Counted from the stretch's first letter, positions 21,527 to 34,090 are shown. The stretch: 64,000 bases of DNA from Nannobrachium achirus (GCA_963921795.1 OY997642.1:38110840-38174839), one strand, 5' to 3'. The notes: generated from the letters alone by a model not told the origin. Made by a program: numbers and translations.

Positions 21527-22550
21527 CGGGCCCCTCCCGCTAACTTTGGAAGCGCGTTACGAACGAACGGTACGAACTATCGAAATATCCTTTGACTATG
21601 TTTATCGCGTGGCTTCATAGATCATGTGTACCGGTTTTTAAGACATTTGAAGAAAATATGTAGGAAAAGGAGCAAAAAGTGTGTTTTGGAGAAAATTCAA
21701 GATGGCGGAAAATCTATCCCTACGCAAATGGGCGTGGCCTATATCGGGAGATGCGTCTCGACCCAAGGAATACAGGGAAAAAATAATTTTAATTTTCCGA
21801 TCTACGGTTCAAGAGTTACGGGGCAAAACGTAAAGTGGGCCGTTATAGCGCCACCATGAGGATGAGTGATGTAATTATTTTTCTATTTATTCTTAAAATC
21901 ATTATGAATCTCCTCTCCGAGGTTTGAAACTGTAGTCCCTATGGTTTGCGAGAGAAAAATACTTGAATGTGACTTTTTGCATTGTCCCATTATAAGTCAA
22001 TGGGGAAAAATTAATTCACTAATAAATTAATATCAATTAAACTATAGAACCTTTCTCTTAGCAAGTTACTAGCACACCATTCCCGAGTAAGCCGGTCGTT
22101 TTGACATATGGCGCGAGTGTGTGGTGCAAAAACTGTGGGAGGAGTAGCGTGCCAAACTTTGGGGAATCGTATGGACAGACATAAATAAATAAATAAATAT
22201 GAGCGAGAGTAATAAGTGTTTTGGCATTGCATGCCAGGCACACTTAACTAGAATTGACAGAGTCAATTTTGACAAGTGTGCCTGCAGCGCGCTAAATGCG
22301 CGACCTCGTGCGGCGGTTCGGACCGCGAGACCGTCCGCCGAGTCGTCCGCGTTTCGTCGTGAGAGGGTCGGTCCCCTCGAAAAACGCGTTCTGGCACGAA
22401 ACGGTTTCGTTTGGCGTGTTTGTGACGCCCCCTAGGGGTCGAAGTGGAAATGCTTTTGGGGATCCGTTGAGTATGCCACCCCCGACCTGTGGTTGAAATT
22501 CAGTGGTGACTCGACCTATTGTTTGTGAGTTAGGGCAATTTTTTGCCAAA
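21527..22550 (+). repeat. U24: long unit, decayed 57-bp element
   Basis: The spacer element reads TTTTGGCATTGCATGCCAGG instead of CCCATGCTATGCATAGG, a one-off divergence in this window. M4 has the hairpin end. Confidence 0.87.
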
Positions 22551-23510
22551 CGGGCCCCTCCCGCTAACTTTGGAAGCGCGTTACGAACGAACGGTATGGA
22601 CTATCAAAATATCCTTTGACTATGTTTATTGCGTGGCTTCATAGATCATGTGTACCGGTTTTTAAGACATTTGAAGAAAATATGTAGGAAAAGGAGCAAA
22701 AAGTGTGTTTTGGAGAAAATTCAAGATGGCGGAAAATCTATCCCTACGCAAATGGGCGTGGCCTATATGGGGAGATGCGTCTTGACCCAAGGAAGCCAGG
22801 GAAAAAATAATTTTCATTTTCCGATCTACGGTTCAAGAGTTACGGGGCAAAACGTAAAGTGAGCCGTTATAGCGCCACCATGAGGATGAGTGGTGTAATT
22901 ATTTTTCAATTTATTCTTAAAATCATTATGAATCTCCTCTCCGAGGTTTGAAACTGTAGCCCCTATGGTTTGCGAGAGAAAAATACTTGAATGTGACTTT
23001 TTGCATTGTCCCATTATAAGTCGATGGGGAAAAATTAATTCACTAATAAATTAATATCAATTAAACTATAGAACCTTTCTCTTAGCAAGTTACTAGCACA
23101 CCATTCCCGAGTAAGCCGGTCGTTTTGACATATGGCGCGAGTGTGTGGTGCAAAAACTGTGGGAGGAGTAGCGTGCCGAAGTTTAGAGAGTGCGCTTGTA
23201 AAGTCAATACTAGAATTGACGGAGTCAATTTTGACAAGTGTGCCTGCAGCTCGCTAAATGCGCGACCTTGTGCGGCGGTTCGGACCGTGAGACCGTCCAC
23301 CGTCGTCCGTGTTTCGTTTTGAGAGTGTCGGTCCCCCTGAAAAACGCGTTCTGGCATGTAACGGTTACGTTTCGCGCGTTTGTGACGCCCCCTATGAGTC
23401 GAAGTGGAAATGCTTTTGGGGATCTGTTGAGTATGCCACCCGCAACCTGTGGTTGAAATTTAGTGTTGACGCGACCTTTTGTTTGTGAGTTAGGGCAATT
23501 TTTTGCCAAA
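22551..23510 (+). repeat. U25: long unit, spacer type b, hairpin end
   Basis: 960 bp. M1 matches U3 at offset 19860, while M3 from the CTAGAATTGACGGAG motif rightward matches U2 at offset 20820. Two parents therefore meet at the motif. Confidence 0.88.
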
Positions 23511-24452
23511 CGGGCCCCTCCCGCTAACTTTGGAAGCGCGTTACGAACGAACGGTATGGACTATCAAAATATCCTTTGACTATGTTTATTGCGTGGCTTC
23601 ATAGATCATGTGTACCGGTTTTTAAGACATTTGAAGAAAATATGTAGGAAAAGGAGCAAAAAGTGTGTTTTGGACAAAATTCAAGATGGCGGAAAATCTA
23701 TCCCTACGCAAATGGGCGTGGCCTATATGGGGAGATGCGTCTTGACCCAAGGAAGCCAGGGAAAAAATAATTTTCATTTTCCGATCTACGGTTCAAGAGT
23801 TACGGGGCAAAACGTAAAGTTGGCCGTTATAGCGCCACCATGAGGCCGAGTGATGTAATTATTTTTTGATTAATTCTTACAATCATTATGAACCTCCTCT
23901 CCAAGTCTTGAAACTGTAGCCCCTATGGTTTGCGAGAGAAAAATAATTGAATGCGATTCCCATTATAAGTCAATGGGGAAAATTAATTCACTAATAAATT
24001 AATATCAATTAAACTATAGAACCTTTCTCTTAGCAACTTGATAGCACACCATTCCCGAGTAAGCCGGTCGATTTGACATATGGCGCGAGTGTGTGGTGCA
24101 AAAACTGTGGGAGGAGTAGCGTGCCAAACTTTGGGGAAAAGTATGGACAGACTTAAGTAAGTAAATATGAGCGATAACAATAAGTCTGCCCATGCTATGC
24201 ATAGGCACACTTAACTAGAATTGACAGAGTCAATTTTGACAAGTGTGCCTGCAGCGCGCTGAATGTGCGACCTCGTGCGGCGGTTCGGACCGTGAGACTG
24301 TCCACCGAGTCGCCCGCGTTTCGTTGTGAGAGGGTCGGTCCCCGTGAAAAACGCGTTTTGGCACGAAACGGTTACGTTTCGCGCGTTTGTGACGCCCCCT
24401 AGGGGTCGAAGTGGAAATGCTTTTGGGGATTCGTTGAGTATGCCACCCCCGA

Positions 24453-24960
24453 GGTACAGTACAGCACACTAAGGTACAGTACAGTATTACAGTTCACTAC
24501 AGTAAGGCACAGAACAGTACCATAAAGTACAGTACACTACCATCCAGTTCATTACAGAAGATACAGTACACTACGGTACAGTAAGGTACAGCACAATACA
24601 GTACAATAAGGTACAGTAAACCACGGCACAGTAAGGTACAGCACAAAACCGTACAGAAGATACAGTACACTACAATACAGTAAGGTACTGTACACTACAG
24701 CACAGTAAGGTACGGTACAGTACAGTACAGTACAGTACAGTACAGAAGATACAGTACAATACAGTAAGATACGGTACAGTGCAATACAGTGCAGGTACGG
24801 TACAGTACAATACAGTGCAGTAAAGTACAGCACAGTAAGGTAAAGTACAGCACAGTGCAGTAAGGTACAGCACAGTAAGGTATAGCACAGTACAATAACA
24901 TACAGTACAGTACAGTAAAGTACAATACAGCACACTAAGGTACAGTACACTACAGTAAGG
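24453..24960. repeat. Pentanucleotide minisatellite, tract 2
   Basis: 508 bp of degenerate TACAG/CACTA/TAAGG pentamers. Translation in the minus frames gives Tyr-Cys-Thr-Val-Leu repeats, which are not genes. Confidence 0.92.
24756..24763 (+). other. Paralogous empty site of the hAT insertion
   Basis: Single ACAATACA within GATACAGTACAATACAGTAA, with the same flanks on both sides as the occupied sites in U36 and U60. It shows the pre-insertion state. A second one lies at 61189-61196. Confidence 0.8.
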
Positions 24961-25203
24961 AAGCAAGCGGTTCAAACTGTGAGACCATCCTCCGAGTCGT
25001 CTGCGTTTCGTCGTGAGAGGGTCGGTCCCCGTGAAAAACGCGTTCTGGCACGAAGCGGTTACGTTTCGTGCGGTTGTGACGCCCCCTAGGGGTCGAAGTG
25101 GAAATGCTTTTGGGGAATCGTTGAGTATGCCACCCCCGACCTGTGGTTGAAATTCAGTGTTGACTCGACCTATTGTTTGTGATTTATGGCTATTGTTAGC
25201 GAA

Positions 25204-25641
25204 CGGGCCCCTCCCGCTAACTTTGGAAGCGTGTTACGAACGAACGGTACGGATTATCGAGATATCCTTTGACTATGTTTATCGCATGGCTTTAAAGATC
25301 ATGTGTACCGGTTTTTAAGACATTTGAAGAAAATTTGTAGCAAAAGGAGTAAAAAGTGTGTTTAGGAGAAAATTCAAGATGGCGGAAAATCTTCCCATGT
25401 GCAAATTGGCATATCCTATATGGAGAGATGCGTCGTGACCCAAGGAATCCAGGGAAAAAAGAATTGTAATTCTGTGACCTACGGTTCAAGAGTTACGAGG
25501 CAAGCGGTCCGTTATAGCGCCACCATGTGGCCAAGTGGAAATGCTTTTTGGGATTCGTTGAGTATGCCACCCCCGAACTGTGGTTGAAATTCAGTGTTGA
25601 ATGGACCTTTTGTTTGTGATTTATGGCTATTGTTTGCAAAA
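25204..25641 (+). repeat. U27: short alpha unit
   Basis: 438 bp, equal to U4 at offset 21552 except rare substitutions such as TTGGCATATCC for TTGGCGTATCC. Confidence 0.88.
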
Positions 25642-26667
25642 CGGGCCCCTCCCGCTAACTTTGGAAGCACGTTACGAATGAACGGTATAGACTATCGAAA
25701 TATCCTTTGACTATGTTTATCGCGTGGCTTCATAGATCACGTGTACCGGTTTTTAAGACATTTGAAGAAAATATGTAGGAAAAGGAGCAAAAAGTGTGTT
25801 TCGGAGAAAATTCAAGATGGCGGAAAATCTATCCTGGCGCAAATGGGCGTGGCCTATATGGGGAGATGCGTCTTGGCCCAAGGAATCCGGGGAAAAAATA
25901 AGTTTAATTTTCCGACCTACGGTTCAACAGTTACAGGCCAAAACGTACACTGGGCTGTTATAGCGCCACCATGAGGCCAAATGACGCTATTATTTTTTAT
26001 TTATTCCTTGTAATCATTATGAACCTCCTCTCTGAGTCTTGAAACTGTAGCCCCTATGGTTTGCGAGAGAAAAATTATTGAATGCGATTCCCATTATAAG
26101 TCAATGGGGACAGGTAAGGGTTAATTAATTTCTTAATAAATTCATATCAATTAAACTATAGAACCTTTCTCTTAGCAAGTTGATAGCACACGATTCCCGC
26201 GTAAGCCGGTCGATTTGACATATGGCGCAAGTGTGTGGTGCAAAAACTGTGGGAGGAGTAGCGTGCCAAACTTTGGGGAAATACATGTGTGTCTCCATGT
26301 CTGGCTTAAGTATGAGTGATAACAATAAGTCTGCCCATGCTATGCATAGGCACACTTAACTAGAATTGACATGGTCAATTTTGACAAGTGTGCCTGCAGT
26401 GCAGCTCCATAAATGCGCGACCTCGTGCAGCGGTTTTGACCGTGAGACCGTCCGCCGAGTCGTCTGCGTTTTGTTGTGAGAGGGTCGGTCCCCGTGAAAA
26501 ACGCGTTCCGGCACGAAACGGTTACGTTTGGCGCGTTTGTGACGCCCCCTAGGGGTCGAAGTTGAAATGCTTTTGGGGATTCGTTGAGTATGCCACCCCC
26601 GACCTGTGGTTGAAATTCAGTGTTGACTCGACGTATTGTTTGTGATTTATGGCTATTGTTTGCGAAA
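25642..26667 (+). repeat. U28: long unit, spacer type c
   Basis: Same cassette as U5. The spacer reads GTGTGTCTCCATG. Homology with 62075 onward ends at 26370 inside CTAGAATTGAC. Confidence 0.88.
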
Positions 26668-27149
26668 CGGGCCCCTCCCGCAAACTTTGGAAGCGCGTTA
26701 CGAACGAACGGTACGAACTATCGAAATATCCTTTGACTATGTGTATCGCGTGGCTTCATAGATCATGTGTACCGGTTTTTAAGACATTTGAAGAAAATAT
26801 GTAGGAAAAGGAGCAAAAAGTGTGTTTTGGAGAAAATTCAAGATGGCGGAAAATCTATCCCTACGCAAATGGGCGTGGCCTATATCGGGAGATGCGTCTT
26901 GACCCAAGGAATCCAGGGAAAAAAAAATTTTAATTTTTTGATCTACGGTTCAAGAGTTACGGGGCAAAACGTAAAGTAGGCCGTTATAGCGCCACCATGA
27001 GGATGAGTGATGTAATTATTTTTCGATTTATTCTTAAAATCATTATGAATCTCCTCTCAGAGGTTTGAAACTGTAGCCCCTATGGTTTGCGAGAGAAAAA
27101 TACTTGAATGTGACTTTTTGCATTGTCCCATTATAAGTCAATGGGGAAA

Positions 27150-27300
27150 ATTAAGCATAGTTTTTTGCCAATTACGTCGCCATGGTAACGCGGATCGGAA
27201 AGAAAGTTACTAGCACACCATTCCCGGCCGAGCCGCACGTTTTGATGTATATATTGCGTGGGTGGCGTAAATGGTGCGGCACTAGTAGCGTGCCGAAGTT
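27150..27300 (+). repeat. Divergent M3 variant in U29
   Basis: After AATGGGGAAAATTAA the usual AT tract is replaced by GCATAGTTTTTTGCCAATTA and CGTCGCCATGGTAACG. The sequence then aligns loosely with normal M3 (CACCATTCCCG shared, then GCCGAGCCGCACG for AGTAAGCCGGTCG, and ATATATTGCGTGGGTGG for CATATGGCGCGAGTGTG). It rejoins at GTAGCGTGCCGAAG. This looks like an older or differently derived version of M3, seen once here. Confidence 0.7.
27176..27189. promoter_or_regulatory. X-box (RFX-type) palindrome in U29
   Basis: GTCGCCATGGTAAC matches the RFX X-box consensus GTNRCC-AT-GGYAAC as an imperfect palindrome. It occurs in the window only in this divergent M3. Function is untested. Confidence 0.35.
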
Positions 27301-27633
27301 TAGAGAGTGCGCTTGTAAATGTCAACTAGAATTGACAGAGTCAATTTTGACAAGTGTGCCTGCAGTGCAGCTCCATAAATGCGCGACCTCGTGCAGCGGT
27401 TCGGACCGCGAGACCGTCCGCCGAGTCGTCCGCGTTTCGTTGTGAGAGGGTCGGTCCCCGTGAAAAACGCGTTCCGGCACGAAACGGTTACGTTTCGCGC
27501 GTTTGTGACGCCCCCTAGGGGTCGAAGTGGAAATGCTTTTGGGGATCCGTTGAGTATGCCACCCCCGACCTGTGGTTGAAATTCGGTGTTGACTCGACCT
27601 ATTGTTTGTGATTTATGGCTATTGTTTGCGAAA

Positions 27634-28262
27634 CGTGCCCCTCCCGCTAAGTTTGGAAGCGCGTTACGAACGAACGGTACGGACTATCGAAATATCCTTT
27701 GACTATGTTTATCGCGTGGCTTCATAGATCAAGTGTACCGGTTTTTAAGACATTTGAAGAAAATATGTAGGAAAAGGAGCAAAAAGTGTGTTTTGGAGAA
27801 AATTCAAGATGGCGGAAAATCTATCCCTACGCAAATGGGCGTGGCCTATATCGAGAGATGCGTCTTGACCCAAGGAATCCAGGGAAAAAATAATTTTAAT
27901 TTTCCGATCTACGGTTCAAGAGTTACGGGGCAAAACGTAAAGTGGGCCGTTATAGCGCCACCATGAGGATGAGTGATGTAATTATTTTTTGATTTATTCT
28001 TAAAATCATTATGAATCTCCTCTGCAAGGTTTGAAACTGTAGCCCCTATGCTTTGCGAAAGAAAAATACTTGAATGTGAATTTCTGCTTTCTCCCATTAT
28101 AAGTCAATGGGGACAATTACGTTTTGCGCGTTTGTGACGCCCCCTACGGGTCGAATTGGAAACGCTTTTGGGGATTCCTTGAGTAAGCCACCCGCAGCCT
28201 GTGGTTGAAATTCATTGCTGACTCAACGTTTTGTTTGTGATTTATGGCTATTATTTGCAAAA
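27634..28262 (+). repeat. U30: medium unit
   Basis: 629 bp, third copy of the U9-type medium unit. Confidence 0.88.
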
Positions 28263-28699
28263 CGGGCCCCTCCCGCTAACTCTGGAAGCCCGTTACGAAC
28301 GAATGGTATGGACTATAGACATATCCCTTGACTATGTTCATTGCATGGGTTAGTAGATCATGTGTACCCATTTTTGTGACATTTGAAGAAAATATGTAGG
28401 AAAAAATGCAAAAAGTGTGTTTTGGAGAAAATTTGAAATGGTGAAAAATCTTCCCATGTGCAAATTGGCGTGTCCTATATGGAGAGATGCGTCGTGACCC
28501 AAGGAATCCAGGGAAAAAAGAATTTTAATTCTCCGACCTATGGTTCAAGAGTTACGAGGCAAGTGGTCCGTTATAGCGCCACCATGTGGCCAATTGGAAA
28601 TGCTTTTGGGGATCGTTGAGTATGCCACCCCCGACCTGTGGTTGAAATTCAGTGTTGACTGGACCTTTTGTTTGTGATTTATGGCTATTGTTTGCAAAA
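28263..28699 (+). repeat. U31: short beta unit
   Basis: 437 bp, third copy of the U10 type, with AAAAAAGAATTTT for AAAAAATAATTTT. Confidence 0.88.
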
Positions 28700-29719
28700 C
28701 GGGCCCCTCCCGCTAACTTTGGAAGCGCGTTACGAACGAACGTAATGGACTATCGCAATATCCCTTGAGTATGTTCATTGCATGGGTTCATAGATCATGT
28801 GTACCGTTTTTTGTGCAATTTGAAGAAAATATGTAGGAAAAGGAGCAAAAAGTGTGTTTTGGAGAAAATTCAAGATGGCGGAAAATCTATCCTGGCGCAA
28901 ATGGGCGTGGCCTATATGGGGAGATGCGTCTTGACCCAAGGAATCCAGGGAAAAAAGAATTTTAATTTTCCGACCTACGGTTCAACAGTTACAGGCCAAA
29001 AGGTAAAGTGGGCTGTTATAGCGCCACCATGAGGCCAAACGACACTATTATTTTTTATTTAATCCTTGAAATCATTATGAACCTCCTCTCCAAGTCTTGA
29101 AACTGTAGCCCCTATGGTTTGCGAGCGAAAAATAATTGAATGTGAGTTTTGGCAATTCCCATTATAAGTCAATGGGGGAAATTAATTCACTAATAAATTC
29201 ATATCAATTAAACTATAGAACCTTTCTCTTAGCAAGTTACTAGCACACCATTCCCGAGTAAGCCGGTCGATTTGACATATGGCGCGAGTGTGTGGTGCGA
29301 AAACTGTGGGAGGAGTAGCGTGCCAAACTTTGGGGAAAAGCATGGACATACATACATACATACATAAATATGAGCGATTGCAATAAGTTGCCAATGCTAT
29401 GCATAGGCACACTTAACTAGAATTGACAGAGTCAATTTTGAAAAGTGTGCCTGCAGCGCGCTAAATGCGCGACCCCGTGCGGCGGTTCGGACCGTGAGAC
29501 CGTCCGCCGAGTCGTCCGCGTTTCGTTGTGAGAGGGTCGGTCCCCGTGAAAAACGCGTTCTGGCACGAAACGGTTACCTTTTGCGCGTTTGTGACGCCCC
29601 CTAGGGGTCGAAGTGGAAATGCTTTTGGGGATCTGTTGATTATGCCACCCCCGACCTGTGGTTGAAATTCAGTGTTGACTCGACCTATTGTTTGTGAGTT
29701 AGGGCAATTTTTTGCCAAA
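28700..29719 (+). repeat. U32: long unit, (CATA)n in spacer, hairpin end
   Basis: Spacer has CATACATACATACATACATA before a diverged 57-bp element (GATTGCAATAAGTTGCCAATG). M4 has the GGCAATTTTTTGCC end. Confidence 0.87.
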
Positions 29720-30157
29720 CGGGCCCCTCCCGCTAACTTTGGAAGCGTGTTACGAACGAACGGTACGGATTATCGAGATATCCTTTGACTATGTTTATCG
29801 CATGGCTTTAAAGATCATGTGTACCGGTTTTTAAGACATTTGAAGAAAATTTGTAGCAAAAGGAGTAAAAAGTGTGTTTAGGAGAAAATTCAAGATGGCG
29901 GAAAATCTTCCCATGTGCAAATTGGCATATCCTATATGGAGAGATGCGTCGTGACCCAAGGAATCCAGGGAAAAAAGAATTGTAATTCTGTGACCTACGG
30001 TTCAAGAGTTACGAGGCAAGCGGTCCGTTATAGCGCCACCATGTGGCCAAGTGGAAATGCTTTTTGGGATTCGTTGAGTATGCCACCCCCGAACTGTGGT
30101 TGAAATTCAGTGTTGAATGGACCTTTTGTTTGTGATTTATGGCTATTGTTTGCAAAA
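29720..30157 (+). repeat. U33: short alpha unit
   Basis: 438 bp, third copy of the U4/U27 type (offset 4516 from U27). Confidence 0.88.
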
Positions 30158-31178
30158 CGGGCCCCTCCCGCTAACTTTGGAAGCACGTTACGAATGAACG
30201 GTATAGACTATCGAAATATCCTTTGACTATGTTTATCGCGTGGCTTCATAGATCACGTGTACCGGTTTTTAAGACATTTGAAGAAAATATGTAGGAAAAG
30301 GAGCAAAAAGTGTGTTTCGGAGAAAATTCAAGATGGCGGAAAATCTATCCTGGCGCAAATGGGCGTGGCCTATATGGGGAGATGCGTCTTGGCCCAAGGA
30401 ATCCGGGGAAAAAATAAGTTTAATTTTCCGACCTACGGTTCAACAGTTACAGGCCAAAACGTACACTGGGCTGTTATAGCGCCACCATGAGGCCAAATGA
30501 CGCTATTATTTTTTATTTATTCCTTGTAATCATTATGAACCTCCTCTCTGAGTCTTGAAACTGTAGCCCCTATGGTTTGCGAGAGAAAAATTATTGAATG
30601 CGATTCCCATTATAAGTCAATGGGGACAGGTAAGGGTTAATTAATTTCTTAATAAATTCATATCAATTAAACTATAGAACCTTTCTCTTAGCAAGTTGAT
30701 AGCACACGATTCCCGCGTAAGCCGGTCGATTTGACATATGGCGCAAGTGTGTGGTGCAAAAACTGTGGGAGGAGTAGCGTGCCAAACTTTGGGGAAATAC
30801 ATGTGTGTCTCCATGTCTGGCTTAAGTATGAGTGATAACAATAAGTCTGCCCATGCTATGCATAGGCACACTTAACTAGAATTGACAGAGTCAATTTTGA
30901 CAAGTGTGCCTGCAGCGCGCTAAATGCGCGACCTCGTGCGGCGGTTCGGACCGCGAGACCGTCCGCCGAGTCGTCCGCGTTTCGTTGTGAGAGGGTCGGT
31001 CCCCGTGAAAAACGCGTTTTGGCACGAAACGGTTACGTTTCGCGCGTTTGTGACGCCCCCTAGGGGTCGAAGTGGAAATGCTTTTGGGGATCCGTTGAGT
31101 ATGCCACCCCCGACCTCTAGTTGAAATTCGGTGTTGACTCGACCTGTTGTTTGTGATTTATGGCTGTTGTTTGTGAAA
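30158..31178 (+). repeat. U34: long unit, spacer type c
   Basis: Equal to U28 up to CTAGAATTGACA at about 30884, then a different M3 subtype (GCGCGCTAAATGCGCG). Confidence 0.88.
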
Positions 31179-32807
31179 CGTGCCCCTCCCGCTAACTTTG
31201 GAAGCGCGTTACGAACAAACGGTATGGACTATCGAAATATCCTTTGACTATGTTTCTCGCAAGGCTTCAAAGATCATGTGTACCGGTTTTTAAGACATTT
31301 GAAGAAAATATGTAGGAAAAGGAGCAAAAAGTGTGTTTTGGAGAAAATTCAAGATGGCGGAAAATCTACCCATACGCAAATGGGCGGGGCCTATATGGGG
31401 AGATGCGTCATGACCCAAGGAATCCAGGGGAAAAAAAATTTTCATTTTCCGAGCTACGGTTCAAGAGTTACAGGCCAAAACGTAAACTGGGCTGTTATAG
31501 CGCCACCATGAGGCCAAATGACACTATTATTTATTATTTAATCCTTGCAATCATTATGAACCTCCTATCCAAGTCTTGAAACTGTAGCCCCTATGGTTTG
31601 CGAGAGAAAAATAATTTAATGCGATTCCCATTATAAGTCAATGGGGAAAATTAATTCACTAATAAATTAATATCAATTAAACTATAGAACCTTTCTCTTA
31701 GCAACTTGATAGCACACCATTCCCGAGTAACCCGGTCGGTTTGACATATGGCGCGAGTGTGTGGTGCAAAAACTGTGGGAGGAGTAGCGTGCCAAACTTT
31801 TGGGGAATTGCATGGACAGACTTAAACTAGAATTGACAGAGTCAATTTTGACAAGTGTGCCTGCAGCGCGCTAAACGCGCGACCTCGTGCGGCGGTTCGG
31901 ACTGCCTGAGCACGCAAGTCCGGCTTGGTGCCGTCCCCCCACCTCGGCGCCTGACTCTGGCTGGAGCTTTACAAAAAAAAAAAAAAAAAAAAAAGCCAGC
32001 TGCTGAGCTGACCTGCGCAGCGTGCGTGCGTGCGTGCGTGCGTTCGTTCGTTCAGTGCAATGTGAATGCATGTGACTTAGGAAGATAGATAGATAGATAC
32101 GTAATAAACATGTTTTGGTACAAGCTCAACTAAAAGGAGATCCTAGTAATGTTTTTGGCTTATTTCCACAGGGAAGTCATTCACGAATGAACTAATTATT
32201 GATATATGACTGTCATAGGTATACAGTGTCATTGACAGTACAGTCACTGGTACAAGCTCAACTAAAAGGTGATCCTAGAAAAGACTAAGTCAGGGGGAAA
32301 CAATTTAAAAAATAAAACAATAAAAACAGCCGATCTACAAGGCTGCATGTGGGCTTGTGGATCAGATGATGAATACATTTTAATACTAACAATACTTTTA
32401 CTCTTTGGCATTTTTACTTATACTCTTTGGTATTTTGAGTACATTTACTCAAATATACTTTTACTTCACAATGATTACTTTTGATACTTTAACAATACTT
32501 TTACTCTTTGGTATTTTTGAGTACTTTTACTCAAATATGTTTTACTTCATAATGAGTACTTTTATATTCTTAATGAGTACATTTACTTTTAATACTTCAT
32601 TGATACTTTGTGCCCTTGAGAGGGTCGTTCCCCCTGAAAAACGCGTTCTGGCACGTAACGGTTACGTTTCGCGCGTTTGTGACGCCCCCTATGAGTCGAA
32701 GTGGAAATGCTTTTGGGGATCTGTTGAGTATGCCACCCCCGACCTGTGGTTGAAATTCAGTGTTGCCGCGACCTATTGTTTGTGATTTATGGCTATCGTT
32801 TGTGAAA
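31179..32807 (+). repeat. U35: long unit interrupted by composite insertion
   Basis: M1 carries GGGCGGGGCC and AGGGGAAAAAAAATTTTC. Spacer type d ends at CTAGAATTG (31827), where identity with U1 begins. Satellite resumes near 32617. Confidence 0.87.
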
Positions 32808-33517
32808 CGGGCCCCTCCCGCTAACTTTGGAAGCGCGTTACGAACAAACGGTATGGACTATCGAAATATCCTTTGACTATGTTTATTGCGTGGCTTCATA
32901 GATCATGTGTACCGGTTTTTAAGACATTTGAAGAAAATATGTAGGAAAAGGAGCAAAAAGTGTGTTTTGGACAAAATTCAAGATGGCGGAAAATCTATCC
33001 ATACGCAAATGGGCGTGGCCTATATGGGGAGATGCGTCATGACCCAAGGAATCCAGGGAAAAAATAATTTTCATTTTCCGACCTACGGTTCAAGAGTTAC
33101 GGGGCAAAACGTAAAGTTGGCCGTTATAGCGCCACCATGAGGCCGAGTGATGTCATTATTTTTTGATTAATTCTTACAATCATTATGAACCTCCTCTCCA
33201 AGTCTTGAAACTGTAGCCCCTATGGTTTGCGAGAGAAAAATAATTGAATGCGATTCCCATTATAAGTCAATGGGGAAAATTAATTCACTAATAAATTAAT
33301 ATCAATTAAACTATAGAACCTTTCTCTTAGCAACTTGATAGCACACCATTCCCGAGTAAGCCGGTCGATTTGAGATATGGCGCGAGTGTATGGTGCAAAA
33401 ACTGTGGGAGGAGTAGCGTGCCAAACTTTGGGGAAAAGTATGGACAGACTTAAGTAAGTAAATAAATAAATATGAGCGATAACAATAAGTCTGCCCATGC
33501 TATGCATAGGCACACTT
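31827..33517 (+). repeat. Duplicated block A, copy 2
   Basis: Contains the second composite insertion. After 33517 it continues with extra 57-bp elements absent from copy 1. Confidence 0.85.
31903..32617 (+). mobile_element. Composite insertion, second copy
   Basis: Matches 726-1440 at offset 31177, with the same junctions to satellite on both sides, so it was copied with flanking satellite and not inserted independently. Confidence 0.65.
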
Positions 33518-33632
33518 AATAAATAAATATGAGCGAGAACAATAAGTGTCCCCATGCTATGCATAGGCACACTTAATAAATAAATATGAGCGATAACAAT
33601 AAGTCTGCCCATGCTATGCATAGGCACACTTA
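33472..33632 (+). repeat. 57-bp spacer element, three tandem copies
   Basis: ATGAGCGATAACAATAAGTC starts at 33472, 33529 and 33586 (period 57). Each copy ends CTATGCATAGGCACACTTAA and contains the 10-bp palindrome CTATGCATAG. Other units have one or two copies (for example 2296-2389, 7699-7799, 40973-41078). Confidence 0.88.
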
Positions 33633-33720
33633 ACTAGAATTGACAGAGTCAATTTTGACAAGTGTGCCTGCAGTGCGCGACCTTGTGCAGCGGTTTGGAC
33701 GGTGAGACAATCCGCCAAGT

Positions 33721-33872
33721 CAAGGTACAGTACACTACGGCACAGTAAGGTACAGCACAGAACAGTACAGAAGATACAGTACACTACAATACAGTAAGGT
33801 ACTGTACACTACAGCACAGTAAGGTACGGTACAGTACAGTACAGTACAGTACAGAAGATACAGTACAATACA
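33721..33872. repeat. Pentanucleotide minisatellite, tract 3 left of hAT
   Basis: Follows GCCAAGT of M3 directly. The tract continues at 35264 after the transposon. Confidence 0.9.
33865..33872 (+). other. Target-site duplication, left (hAT copy 1)
   Basis: ACAATACA, repeated exactly at 35264-35271. Confidence 0.9.
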
Positions 33873-34090
33873 CAGTGTTGGGAAAGTTCACTTTAAAAAT
33901 GAACTAGTTCAAGTTCAAGTTCAGAACTTCTAAAATGAACTAGTTCATTTTTAGTTCATAATTCCCCATTATGAACTAAAGTTCATGGTTCCCCAAAATG
34001 AACTACATAGTTCTTTTTTAGTTCTTTTTTTAACCATATTTTTTTTTTATACTTTTGGCAATTCAAAAAAAAGGGGAAAAAATATATAAA

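Larger units (their letters stand above)
23511..25203 (+). repeat. U26: long unit with large pentanucleotide tract
   Basis: The satellite breaks in M4 at GCCACCCCCGA (24452), a 508-bp tract follows, and the array restarts in M3 at AAACTGTGAGACCATCC. Part of M3-M4 is therefore present twice. Confidence 0.87.
24531..26370 (+). repeat. Duplicated block D, copy 1
   Basis: Matches 60964-62803 at offset 36433: pentanucleotide tract, short alpha unit and spacer-c long unit. Right edge lies in CTAGAATTGAC. Confidence 0.85.
26668..27633 (+). repeat. U29: long unit with a unique divergent M3
   Basis: Normal M1 and M2. The first half of M3 (27150-27300) is strongly diverged, though it still aligns at AAGTTACTAGCACACCATTC and GTAGCGTGCCGAAG; see the separate entry. 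Confidence 0.87.

Noticed and set aside
24552-24950. Tyr-Cys-Thr-Val-Leu rich frames on the minus strand
   Set aside because: Direct translation of the TACAG pentanucleotide minisatellite. Also seen at 9932-10210, 35170-35473, 58235-58508 and 60985-61408.
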